Source: Frigidibacter sp. ROC022
Lineage (GTDB): Bacteria > Pseudomonadota > Alphaproteobacteria > Rhodobacterales > Rhodobacteraceae
Reading direction: 5' to 3'
Length of the DNA stretch: 64,000 bases
Assembly (NCBI RefSeq): GCF_024723735.1
Contig: NZ_JANQDU010000002.1
Location: 511,001-575,000 of the forward strand
Part shown: positions 45,761-54,429 of the stretch, piece after piece
Numbering within the stretch: position 1 is the stretch's first letter
How the letters are laid out: every line of letters starts with the position of its first letter
Made by a program: the position numbers and the translations under genes
Notes under the pieces: model-generated
What the model saw: only the letters and a program-made list of their open reading frames with translations
The model's database searches: none
Told to the model about the DNA's origin: nothing

Positions 45761-46786
45761 ATGATCATCGATTGCCACGGCCATTTCACGACGGCGCCGA
45801 AAGAGCTCCGGGAGTATCGCACCGGCCAGATTGCCGCTTTCGAGGCTGGCCAGACCAGTAACTTCGCCGAGTTGCGCGAGTTCAGCGACGACGAGTTGTT
45901 CGGCGAGCTGAAAAACCAACAGATGAAGTTGCAGGCGGAACGCGGGATCGACCTTGCGCTGTTCTCGCCGATCGCGGGCTTGATGGGGCATCATTTCGGA
46001 AACGAGGCGATGAGCCGGCATTGGACGCGAACCTGCAACGACCTGATCCACCGGGTGTGCACCGCGTTCCCGAACAACTTCGTACCCGTCGCGCAGCTAC
46101 CGCAGAGTCCCGGCGTGAACCCGGCGAACTGCATTGAAGAGCTTGAGTTTCGGGTGAAGGAACAGGGCTTTGTCGCGTGCAACCTGAATCCCGACCCGTC
46201 CGACGGCTACTGGACCGATCCGCCGATCACCGACCGCTGGTGGTATCCACTTTATGAAAAGCTCGTCGAGCTGGACGTTCCGGCGATGATCCATGTCTCG
46301 GGATCGTGCAACCCCAACTTCCATGGCACCGGGGCACATTACATCAATGGCGATACCACGGTTTTCATGCAACTTCTGCTTTCGGATCTTTTCAGGGATT
46401 TTCCGACGCTGCGTTTCGTCATTCCGCATGGCGGTGGCGCGGTGCCCTATCACTGGGGGCGCTACCGGGGGCTCGCGCAGGACAACGGGCGTCCGCCGCT
46501 AGCCGAGGCGCTGATGGACAACGTTTTCTTCGACACCTGCGTCTATCACCAGCCCGGCATCAACCTTCTGACCGAGGTCATTCCGGTCAAGAATGTGCTC
46601 TTCGGGTCGGAAATGGTCGGAGCGGTGAAATCGGTAGATCCCGAGACCGGGCACTATTTCGACGACACCAAGCGCTATATCGATGCGCTCGACATCTCGG
46701 ATGCCGACCGTCACGCGCTGTTCGAGGGCAATGCGCGTCGTGTCTATCCGCGGCTCGATGCGCGCCTGAATGCCATGGGGAAATGA
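45761..46786 (+). CDS. ligJ: 4-oxalomesaconate hydratase (LigJ-like amidohydrolase)
   Basis: 341 residues. The opening MIIDCHGHFTTAPKELREYR, then VPVAQLPQSPGVNPANCIEE, VACNLNPDPSDGYWTDPPIT, DVPAMIHVSGSCNPNFHGTG, FVIPHGGGAVPYHWGRYRGL, FFDTCVYHQPGINLLTEVIP and GNARRVYPRLDARL follow the pattern of Sphingobium LigJ almost block by block. LigJ hydrates 4-oxalomesaconate in the protocatechuate 4,5-cleavage pathway. Metal ligands sit in DCHGH and the later His/Asp positions. The gene overlaps by no base but nearly abuts the broken ThDP gene (GTG at 46788). Confidence 0.85.
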   Translation: MIIDCHGHFTTAPKELREYRTGQIAAFEAGQTSNFAELREFSDDELFGELKNQQMKLQAERGIDLALFSPIAGLMGHHFGNEAMSRHWTRTCNDLIHRVCTAFPNNFVPVAQLPQSPGVNPANCIEELEFRVKEQGFVACNLNPDPSDGYWTDPPITDRWWYPLYEKLVELDVPAMIHVSGSCNPNFHGTGAHYINGDTTVFMQLLLSDLFRDFPTLRFVIPHGGGAVPYHWGRYRGLAQDNGRPPLAEALMDNVFFDTCVYHQPGINLLTEVIPVKNVLFGSEMVGAVKSVDPETGHYFDDTKRYIDALDISDADRHALFEGNARRVYPRLDARLNAMGK

Positions 46787-46787
46787 C

Positions 46788-48387
46788 GTGAATGCAGAGG
46801 GTACTGCCGCGCAGATCATCGTCGACCAACTGGTGATTCAATGCGTCGACAGGGTTTTCTGCGTGCCTGGTGACAGCTTTCTGGCGGTGCTCAACGCGCT
46901 GTACGATGCCCCGATCGAGATCGTTACCTGCCGTCACGGGGGCGGAGCGGCGATGATGGCGGAAGCCTATGGCAAACTGACCGGGCGCCGGGCGTCCTGT
47001 TCTGCTCCCGCGGGCCGGGAGCGTGCAATGCTTCGTCCGGTCTACACGTGGCCTGGCAGGATTCGACGCCCATGATCATGTCCATTGGCCAGAACCCGCG
47101 CGGTGTTCTGAACCGTGAAGGGTTTCAGGAGGTCGACTATCGCCACATGTTCGGCACCCAGGCAAAGGCGGTCCTACAACTCGACGACGTGGCGCGCGGT
47201 ACGGAATTTGTCATCCGTGCATTTCAGCTTGCGCTTTCGGGTCGTCCCGGCCCCGTGGTTGTCCCGCTGCCCGAGGATATGCTGACCGACCGCGCCAGTG
47301 CCCCCGACGGGCGCCGTACCGTCGCACCGTCGAACGGTCCGATGCCAGAGGCTGTGGTCCCGGTGCGCATGGCGCTTTCTTCAGCCACGCGGCCGGTCGT
47401 CATGCTGGGGGCGCGGGCTGGACCACGGCGACCGTCGCGGCCTTCCGCGCATTCGCTGAAGCTTCCGACGTGCCGGTCTGTGCCAGTTTTCGCCGGCAGG
47501 ATCTGCTGGACAATACCAGCCCCAGTTATGTCGGCGAGATCGGGCTTGGTGCGAACCCCAGATTGGTCGAATCCGTCAAGGCTACCGACCTTGTCCTGGT
47601 GATCGGCGCGCGGCTGGGCGAGATCGGTACCGCCGGATACACGATTATGGACGCGCATTGTCCGAAGCAACGGCTGATCCATGTCTGTCCCGGCGCCGAC
47701 GAGATTGGCCATGTGTCTACCAGCCCGACATCGGTGTGGTCATCACACCGGCCGATTTCGTCGAGGCGCTGGTGGCTGACGGTCCGGTCCGTGGACAGTG
47801 GAACGAAGTGCGCAAGGCCGCGCGCGCCGCTTTTGAAGTCTGGACCGCGCCACGCCAGGGCCCCGGCCCGATCCAGATGTTTGAGATCATGGGCTGGCTC
47901 GACGCGAACCTGCCCGTACACCAACGTTGCCGGCAATTTCTCCGTCTGACTGCACCGCTTCCACCGTTACAGGCGGTGCGGAACCCAGGTCGCGCCGGCC
48001 TACGAGTCGATGGGGTATGGTATTCCGGCATCGCTGGCGGCGAAATTCGCACGGCCAGAGTCGACGGTGATCTGTGTCGCTGGCGACGGTGATTTCCAGA
48101 TGACCGGTACGGAGCTGGCGACGGCCGTTGCGCACGGGCCAAATATCCGGGTACTGATCCTGAACAACGGCATGCTCGGCACGACCCGAATGCATAAGGA
48201 GCGCAACTATCCGGGTCGTGTCTCGGGCACCCCTCTGGCTGAGGGCAACCCCGACTTCACCGCCTTCGCCCGCGCGGATGCCCATGAGGGGCCGGCGGTG
48301 CTGGAGATCATGATAGACCCCGAGATGCTGACCCCGGCAATGACGCTCAGCCAGATCCGGGCGGCCGCGGTGGAGGCAGCGCAATGA
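46788..48387 (+). pseudogene. ThDP-dependent acetolactate-synthase-like enzyme, broken
   Basis: Four or more indels split one gene over several frames: IIVDQLVIQCVDRVFCVPGD with the ThDP-site AAMMAEAYGKLTG (46.8-46.99 kb); VAWQDSTPMIMSIGQNPRGV (47.04-47.41); VPVCASFRRQDLLDNTSPSY (47.46-47.71); FVEALVADGPVRGQWNEVRK (47.72-47.92); MGYGIPASLAAKFARPESTV with VAGDGDFQMTGTELATAVAH and NNGMLG (48.0-48.39), the ThDP/Mg motif. Breaks fall near 46,990, 47,415, 47,715 and 47,925. The family decarboxylates or ligates 2-oxo acids. The GTG start 2 nt after the ligJ stop suggests an original operon. Confidence 0.85.
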
Positions 48388-49217
48388 CCCTTCCCGAAAA
48401 GTCCTATCCCACGGTCGGGTCGGTATCGCTTTTCGCGAATATCACCGAGTTTCCTCCGACCCTCGCGCTAATGGAGGGCAGGGCCCACTCAGATCTGGTC
48501 AGCTTCGACTTCGCCGGCCTGAAGAATGCGCATACCGGCTTCAAGGACATGCTGCGGCGAAACAGGTTCGACATCTCGGAAATGGCTATCGCGACCCTCT
48601 TGCAGGCGCGCGAATTCGAGAAAACCTTCTCGATCCTTCCGTTCGCCGTGCTGGGGCGGTTTTAGCACCAGTGCATCGGCTACAACACTGATGTGTATCC
48701 GCATCTGGAACCCGCCGACCTGGCGGGCAAGACGGTAGGCGTGCGCTCCTACACCCAGACGACTGGCCTCTGGGTGCGCGCCATCCTGCAAAGCGACTAC
48801 GGGGTCGACCCCGCCAGCGTCTCGTGGCTTTGCTTCGACAGGCCGCATCTCCAGGAAGACACCAATCCGGACTTCGTGACTTGGGGTGAGGAGGGCAAGG
48901 ATCCGGTAGGCATGTTGCTGGATGGTGAGCTGGATGCCACCATGCTGGATATTACCATGCCGAAGGACCCGCGTGTCAAGACGTTGATCCCGAACCCTCA
49001 GCACGCGGCTCTGCAATGGTACGCACGCGAGGGGCTTGTGCCGTCAAACCACTACGTGATCGTCCCTGACGCACTCTGCGAGCAGCGCCCGGACGTGGTG
49101 CGCGAGGTGTGGCGGATGCTGGTGGAAAGTCGGCGTGAGGTCAGGCCAGAGGGCGGGGTCGACGAATGGCCGGTGGATGACCTTTTCCACCCGCTAGTGC
49201 GGGAAATCGCGACCTGA
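48384..49217 (+). pseudogene. 4,5-dihydroxyphthalate decarboxylase-like gene, copy A2, with nonsense codon
   Basis: One continuous frame of 277 codons interrupted by a single TAG at 48663-48665. Before it: SLFANITEFPPTLALMEGRA and FDISEMAIATLLQAREFE; after it: CIGYNTDVYPHLEPADLAGK, VGVRSYTQTTGLWVRAILQS and LDATMLDITMPKDPRVKTL. Copy A1 reads GRFQHHC where this reads RF-*-HQC, so a CAG-to-TAG change is enough. The ATG overlaps the ThDP stop by 4 nt. It is likely inactive unless the TAG is read through. Confidence 0.85.
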
Positions 49218-49390
49218 GAGTGAAAGCGCGCGCTCCGGCGCCTCCGCAGGATTTCAATGGCCGACGTATGAATTGTGATTGGCAGAAATTGCTGGTCTGT
49301 CGCCATTTGTTTGGGAGGGTCAGCGCATCGACAGGCACCCCGCTACCGGTGGGGCCACGCGAGGTTGAATGAGCGCTGAAAGGAGGGTCC

Positions 49391-49738
49391 GTGCCGGACA
49401 AAGAGACGCTGGACATCTCGATTGCGACCTATCCGCAAACGCGCAAGCGGATCTCAGGGGAGGCCGGGATCGAGGGTGTCGAGTCGAATTCCATCGCTGC
49501 AAAGACGGACTGGCCGAGGCTGATTTCCGATGCCGCCACGCGGACCAGGACCGCCCTCGATGCGACTGGCCTGTATCCGATTGATGGCACGATCACGCTC
49601 AGGAACGACCTGCCGTCCTATGGTGCCGCACCCAACATCAAGACCTCCGACGTCCTGAGTACAACTGTCTTCAAGCAGGATTTCAGCCCCCACCTCATGA
49701 ATATCGACGAGATCTTCGTCGATCCCGAAAACGTGTGA
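49391..49738 (+). pseudogene. 4,5-dihydroxyphthalate decarboxylase-like gene, copy B2, internally deleted
   Basis: A 115-codon open frame from GTG 49391 (AGGAGG 4 nt upstream) aligns to three separate parts of copy B1. These are residues 1-35 (LDISIATYPQTRKRISGEAG), the KTDWPRLISDAATRTRTALD to IDGTITLRND segment, and the C-terminus (PNIKTSDVLSTTVFKQDFSP, NIDEIFVDPENV). About 160 and 50 codons are missing between them, without loss of frame. The product would lack most of the ligand pocket, so it is treated as a remnant even though it is open. Confidence 0.82.
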
Positions 49739-49771
49739 ACCTGATCCAAAAGTAAGCAGAAAGACGCGCCA

Positions 49772-50626
49772 ATGGCCCCATCCGTCATCGACATCCATCC
49801 GCACATCATTTCAAGTAACCTGGAGAAATATCCTCCGTCGCCGCTGTTCGGCAAGCAATCGGACTGGTCGAAAGAGCGTCCGGTTGAGGTGCCAGACCTG
49901 CTGCTGGCGATGGATAAGGCGGGGGTAGACAAAGCCGCCATCGTGCACAGTTCGACCTGCTACGGCTACGACAATTCCTATGTCTGCGACGCGGTGCAGG
50001 ACTATCCGGGCAAGCTAACTGCAGTCGGATCGGTCGATCTGCTGGCAGCGGACGCCAAGGAACAGATCCGCGCCTGGATGAAGCGCGGCCTGACAGGGCT
50101 GAGACTGTTCACCGGCGGATCGACGAAGGCGTTCGACACCACCGCCCTGGATCATCCCGACAGCTTTCCCGCCTGGGACATGGCCGGAGAGGAGGGGCTG
50201 TCGATCTGCATCCAGACCGGTCCGGCGGCCCTACCACAGGTCGCGGGACTGGCCAAGCGGTTTCCCAAGGTGAACATCATCCTCGACCATCTCGCCCGTC
50301 CGGTGATCGACGACGGCGCGCCCTACAACAAGGCGGTCTCGCTCTGGGCGATGTCGGCCTTCGAGAACATATTCCTGAAGATCACGCCGCGGACGACGGA
50401 TTTGGCCGTCCTAGGCAACGCCGATCCGACCTCGCTTTTCACCAAGATCGTGGATACCTTCGGCGCGGAGCGGTTGGCTTGGGGATCCAATTTCCCCTCG
50501 TCGGAAGGCGAGATGAAGGATAATCTGGATACCGCAAGACAGCAACTCGCCTTTCTTCCGGAGGATGTCAGGCACCAGATCTTTGTCGGTACCGCGCAGC
50601 ATCTCTACCCGTCGCTCGCCGGCTAG
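49772..50626 (+). CDS. Amidohydrolase-2 family hydrolase
   Basis: 284 residues of the TIM-barrel metal-dependent hydrolase family: SVIDIHPHIISSNLEKYPPS with the HxH, KAAIVHSSTCYGYDNSYVCD, GLTGLRLFTGGS, FPKVNIILDHLARPVIDDG and LAWGSNFPSSEGEMKDNL. Relatives include 2-pyrone-4,6-dicarboxylate hydrolase (LigI) and other lactonases, so in this setting it may open a lactone or pyrone, but the residues do not settle the substrate. It is followed by the second TTT set, with a 117-bp gap. Confidence 0.82.
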   Translation: MAPSVIDIHPHIISSNLEKYPPSPLFGKQSDWSKERPVEVPDLLLAMDKAGVDKAAIVHSSTCYGYDNSYVCDAVQDYPGKLTAVGSVDLLAADAKEQIRAWMKRGLTGLRLFTGGSTKAFDTTALDHPDSFPAWDMAGEEGLSICIQTGPAALPQVAGLAKRFPKVNIILDHLARPVIDDGAPYNKAVSLWAMSAFENIFLKITPRTTDLAVLGNADPTSLFTKIVDTFGAERLAWGSNFPSSEGEMKDNLDTARQQLAFLPEDVRHQIFVGTAQHLYPSLAG

Positions 50627-50743
50627 GAAGAGGGAGGAAACGCAGTGCGTGGCGGTTCTGATTCGGCGCGCTCTGGACGGGACCGCCCGAACTGCAAGAC
50701 ATGTAACTAAGAGAGAAACGACCATTCTCTAGGAGGAACTTAG

Positions 50744-51829
50744 ATGAACGACACAATTTCTCGCAGGTTTATCCTTCAGGCGTCGGCGGCAATGGCGCTG
50801 ACCGGTGGCCTGAGCGTACCACAAATGGCAGGGGCCGCGGATTTTTCCGGGAAGGAAATCACCTTCTGGACATCGCACAGGGGGGCGGATTCCGTGCTCT
50901 CGCTGCAGACATTCTCGAACTACATCTCGAAATACATGCCGGGAAATCCGAAGATCACGGTGGTCTCGAAGTTCGGCGGCGGCGGATTGGTGAATGCCAA
51001 CTACTTCGCGGCAATCAGCAAGCCGAACGGGCTGGACGCGACGATGTTCAACTTCGTCGTCACGATGGCCTGGGGCATGAAACGCGAAGGCGTGAACTAT
51101 GCCCTTGACAAGTACAAGGTGATCGGTGCCGAGCCGCAGGTCTTCATGTTCGTTGCCGGTCCTTCCGCGACGGTCGGCGAGAACCTGCTCGACATCGCCA
51201 ATTCCGGCCAGCACACTTTGGGCACGCGAACGCGGAACGGCAACACGATGGCCGCCGAGGTTCTGTTCCAAGAAGCAGGCAACCCGCTGAAGGTAGTAAC
51301 CGGTTTCGGATCGACCGAGGAAGTCATCCAAGCCCTGGCCAGCGGTGAGTTGCAACTGTCCTACATCTATGGCCCGGCCTGGGTCCGCAACGAGGAGAAC
51401 TATCGTAACCTAGGGTTGCAACCGCTCGCCCAAATGGGTGTCATCGACGGCAGCGGCGAAATTGCTCGATACGGCTTGCTGCCCGAAATCCCGACGGTGG
51501 CCGAGCTTCTGTTGCAGGTCAATCCGGACGCCAAGAGCAGCCAGGCCTATCGCTCGCTGAAGGTCGCAACAGGCTTGAGCAATATCGGCAAGGGCTATTT
51601 CATTGGAGCCGACACCCCCGACGACATCGTCGAGGCTTGGCGCGCGGCAATGGAAAAGGCCGCGGCCGATCCCGAGTTCATCGCCGAGCACAGTAAACTT
51701 CTAGGTTACGAACTCGAGCTGGTGCCCGGGCCGCAGGCGGCGGAAATTCTGAGTGATGGACTCGCAACGCTTGCGGACCCGTTCTTCCAGGAGGGCCAGC
51801 CGGGTTACGAGATGATCTGGGGCGGCTGA
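50744..51829 (+). CDS. tctC: TTT transporter solute-binding protein TctC (set 2)
   Basis: 361 residues. The N-terminus SRRFILQASAAMALTGGL looks like a twin-arginine signal, unusual for this family; the mature part would start near ADFSGK. Bug/TctC blocks are diverged (ITFWTSHRGADSVLSLQTFS, KITVVSKFGGGGLVNANYFA, LGTRTRNGNTMAAEVLFQEA). The ATG has AGGAGG 7 nt upstream. A hairpin with a short T-run lies between it and tctA. Confidence 0.85.
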   Translation: MNDTISRRFILQASAAMALTGGLSVPQMAGAADFSGKEITFWTSHRGADSVLSLQTFSNYISKYMPGNPKITVVSKFGGGGLVNANYFAAISKPNGLDATMFNFVVTMAWGMKREGVNYALDKYKVIGAEPQVFMFVAGPSATVGENLLDIANSGQHTLGTRTRNGNTMAAEVLFQEAGNPLKVVTGFGSTEEVIQALASGELQLSYIYGPAWVRNEENYRNLGLQPLAQMGVIDGSGEIARYGLLPEIPTVAELLLQVNPDAKSSQAYRSLKVATGLSNIGKGYFIGADTPDDIVEAWRAAMEKAAADPEFIAEHSKLLGYELELVPGPQAAEILSDGLATLADPFFQEGQPGYEMIWGG

Positions 51830-51852
51830 CGGCGGCCATCGGGGTCATCAAT

Positions 51853-51885
51853 GCCGGCGTCATCTGCGTGGCGCCGGCCTGTTTT
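51853..51885 (+). other. Intergenic hairpin between tctC and tctA (set 2)
   Basis: GCCGGCG, a 12-nt loop and CGCCGGC form a 7-bp stem, followed by CTGTTTT. It can act as a partial terminator or attenuator that lowers transcription of tctAB relative to tctC. The motif GCCGGC occurs once more right after it. Confidence 0.6.
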
Positions 51886-51920
51886 GCCGGCGATAGGCGA
51901 AGATCAGGGAGAAAATAGCA

Positions 51921-53444
51921 ATGCAGGAGGCGCTGTTCATTCTTTCGGCATCCTGGGAGGGGCTGCAGCACGTTTTTTCCTGGCCGGTCTTTCCGTTCAT
52001 GATGTTCGGGGTCGTGGCTGGGATGGTCCTCGGCCTGATCCCCGGCCTGGGTGGGCTCATCGGTCTCGCCCTGTTGATCCCCTTCGTTATCGGCCTCGAC
52101 CCTATCGTTGGCCTGGCGGTCTTGCTGGGGATGACGGCGGTAACCACACAGACCGACACGATCCCGGCGGTCCTGCTGGGCGTTCCGGGAACCTCTGCCG
52201 CGATGGCGACAGCGCTTGACGGCTATCCCATGGCCAAGCGCGGCGAAGCCGGACGCGCGCTTTGCGCGTCCTATTTTGCGTCGATCTTTGGCACAATGGT
52301 TGCAGCGGTCCTTTTCGTCATTCTGCTGCCGGTGCTCCGCACGCTCGTCTTCGCGCTTGGCCAGCCTGAGTTCTTCATGCTCGTGATGTTCGGATTGCTG
52401 CTCGCGGGATCGCTTTCCGGGCGTTCACTGCTCCGGGGGTTGATCATGGCCGCCTTCGGCCTGCTGCTGGCGATGGTGACCCTGGAAACCTCCATCGGTC
52501 TGCCGCGCTATGCAGGCAACATCATCTATCTGTGGGACGGCATTCCGCTGGTCCCGTTGGTGCTTGGCCTCTTCGCCATTCCCGAAGTCATCGACCTCGC
52601 CCGCCGGGGAACCTCGATCTCGGAAGCTGCCGACGACTCGAGGGTGACCGGTTTCAGGCAAGGGTTGGTGGACAACCTGAGGAACTGGTGGCTGATCGTA
52701 AAGGCGTCGACGCTTGGCGCCGTAGCCGGTTTCATCCCGGGCCTGGGCGGGCAGGTGGCCGAATGGATGGCCTATGGCGCAGCCGTCGCTTCCGATCCCG
52801 ACCCCGAAAGCTTCGGCAAGGGCAATGTCCGTGGCGTTATCGCACCGGAGGCCGGGACCGCCGCACAAAAGCCTGGAGCGCTGATTCCGACTCTTGCTTT
52901 CGGCATTCCTGGAAATGTATCGATGGCGATCCTGTTGTCGGTTTTTCTGATTTTCGGCCTCGTTCCCGGCCCGTCGATGGTCACGGATGATCTCGACATA
53001 ACCTTCGGCATGATCTGGATGATCATTGTTGCGAATATCGCCGCCGCGGCCCTGGCGCTGCTTTTTCAACGCTGGCTGATCCTGCTGTGCTACATTCGTG
53101 CGACCATCATCGTGCCGATCATTCTCGGAACGATGCTGGTCGGCGCGACGATGGAGAGCCGGTCATTCGGCGATGTCATCGTTTTCGCTGTTGCCGGGTT
53201 GCTGGGCTATGTCTTCAAACACACCGACTGGCCGCGCGTGCCGCTGATCATGGGTCTGATCATGGGCGGGTTGGCCGAGCGCTATCTGTTCCTGTCCTAC
53301 AACCTGCACGGATGGGGCTGGCTCACCGAGCGACCGCTCGTCTGGTTGATCGCCGGTTTCATCTTCTTCAGCGTCTTCCTTCCGCCGATCCTGAAATACC
53401 TGCGGCGCCGGCCTGAAGTCGCATCAATGGGAGACGACGCATGA
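51921..53444 (+). CDS. tctA: TTT transporter large membrane subunit TctA (set 2)
   Basis: 507 residues, multi-pass. Diagnostic stretches are VVAGMVLGLIPGLGGLIGLA, LLGMTAVTTQTDTIPAVLLG, VPGTSAAMATALDGYPMAKR, AVAGFIPGLGGQVAEWMAYG, VIAPEAGTAAQKPGALIPTL and GIPGNVSMAILLSVFLIFGL. AGGGAG precedes the ATG. Its stop overlaps the tctB start by 4 nt. Order here is C-A-B, unlike set 1 (C-B-A), so the two sets are not recent duplicates. Confidence 0.94.
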   Translation: MQEALFILSASWEGLQHVFSWPVFPFMMFGVVAGMVLGLIPGLGGLIGLALLIPFVIGLDPIVGLAVLLGMTAVTTQTDTIPAVLLGVPGTSAAMATALDGYPMAKRGEAGRALCASYFASIFGTMVAAVLFVILLPVLRTLVFALGQPEFFMLVMFGLLLAGSLSGRSLLRGLIMAAFGLLLAMVTLETSIGLPRYAGNIIYLWDGIPLVPLVLGLFAIPEVIDLARRGTSISEAADDSRVTGFRQGLVDNLRNWWLIVKASTLGAVAGFIPGLGGQVAEWMAYGAAVASDPDPESFGKGNVRGVIAPEAGTAAQKPGALIPTLAFGIPGNVSMAILLSVFLIFGLVPGPSMVTDDLDITFGMIWMIIVANIAAAALALLFQRWLILLCYIRATIIVPIILGTMLVGATMESRSFGDVIVFAVAGLLGYVFKHTDWPRVPLIMGLIMGGLAERYLFLSYNLHGWGWLTERPLVWLIAGFIFFSVFLPPILKYLRRRPEVASMGDDA

Positions 53445-53923
53445 ATATCGGGCGCGTCATCGACATCGCCTTAACGATCTTCTTTTTCCTACTTGGGATT
53501 CTCGCGTATTGGGGCGTTTCGCAGTTCCCGTTCGATGATCGGCTTTTCCCGGTCACCGCGGCGGTGCTGATGATCGTCTGTTCTCTCATCTACGGGGTTC
53601 GTATCTTAACGGGCCACGGTGATGAAGAAGCACGCGAGGAGAATGGTGTCGGTGCCTCCCCGTCGCCCTTCTCGCCCGAACAGCTACGCACTGTGCTGTG
53701 GCCGGTCCTTGCCGTCGTGATCCTCGTCGCTGGCGTGCTGATCATCGGACACCTGATCGCCGTGCCAGTGTTCGTATTCGCCTACATGACAATAAAGCGC
53801 GAACCGATATGGATCGGGGCCCTTGGAGCAGCGGGAATGTTTCTCTTCATCAAGGGACTTCTGATCAAAATTATGCATGTTCCGATGCCCCACCCGCTGC
53901 TTGGCAATTGGTTGCCGTTCTAG
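53441..53923 (+). CDS. tctB: TTT transporter small membrane subunit TctB (set 2)
   Basis: 160 residues with four hydrophobic segments (VIDIALTIFFFLLGILAYWG; LFPVTAAVLMIVCSLIYGV; VLAVVILVAGVLIIGHLIAV; ALGAAGMFLFIKGLLIKIM). The FPVTAAVLM block fits TctB. Its end overlaps by 4 nt with the convergent half-permease gene on the other strand. Confidence 0.85.
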   Translation: MNIGRVIDIALTIFFFLLGILAYWGVSQFPFDDRLFPVTAAVLMIVCSLIYGVRILTGHGDEEAREENGVGASPSPFSPEQLRTVLWPVLAVVILVAGVLIIGHLIAVPVFVFAYMTIKREPIWIGALGAAGMFLFIKGLLIKIMHVPMPHPLLGNWLPF

Positions 53924-54429
53924 GGGGGTGAGAGGGCCGTCCATGCCACTAGGCCCATCGCGATGCCTCCGGCCAGAAGCGGCATCATCCAGGACGATGC
54001 CAAGCGGAAGATCGCGAACTTGACCCCGACGAGCGGTATCTCGAAGGTCAGCGAGCGCTGCAAGGCGACGACCGTCCAACTGGTCAGGAAGGAAACCATC
54101 TGCGCTTCGCCCGCGCCCGAGCGCCACAGGATGAGTGCGAGCGGAAACATCATCACCGGGCCGCCCGGAATGATGGCGCCGATCAGAAAGGCAGCCAGCA
54201 CGCCGCGTGCGCCGCCTTCCTCGCCCAACACGGCCGCCACGGCATCCGGAGGGATGATCAGCCCGAGATAGGCGGCGGCGATCAGCGCGAAGGGCATGCG
54301 CAGCAGAATCATGGTGAACTGTTGGCGCATGGTGATCAGGGTAGGCCTGATCGCTTCCGGGTGACGGTGCATGACGAGTGGAAAAAGCACGATCGCAAGA
54401 ACGAAAAGCGTGACGAGACCAAAATTCAT
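53920..54429 (-). CDS. Half-size permease, second of a pair
   Basis: 169 residues from ATG 54429, about five membrane segments. The motif region GEEGGARGVLAAFLIGAIIP with GGPVMMFPLALILWRSGAGE and VSFLTSWTVVALQRSLTFEI matches the upstream gene position by position, so both are halves of one repeat family. They resemble each half of the two-repeat permeases related to PF03773 (YraQ/ArsP type), but the cysteines of that family are absent. The substrate is unknown. The ATG overlaps the stop of its partner (ATGA), so the two are made together. Confidence 0.7.
   Translation of the reverse strand: MNFGLVTLFVLAIVLFPLVMHRHPEAIRPTLITMRQQFTMILLRMPFALIAAAYLGLIIPPDAVAAVLGEEGGARGVLAAFLIGAIIPGGPVMMFPLALILWRSGAGEAQMVSFLTSWTVVALQRSLTFEIPLVGVKFAIFRLASSWMMPLLAGGIAMGLVAWTALSPP

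Noticed and set aside
47658-48092. Separate small ORFs in 46.8-48.4 kb
   Set aside because: Each is one frame of the same ThDP enzyme gene joined by indels, not an independent gene.
49391-49738. Intact 115-residue small gene
   Set aside because: Although open, it is a patchwork of three parts of decarboxylase-like copy B1 with the ligand-binding middle missing, so it is called a deletion remnant.
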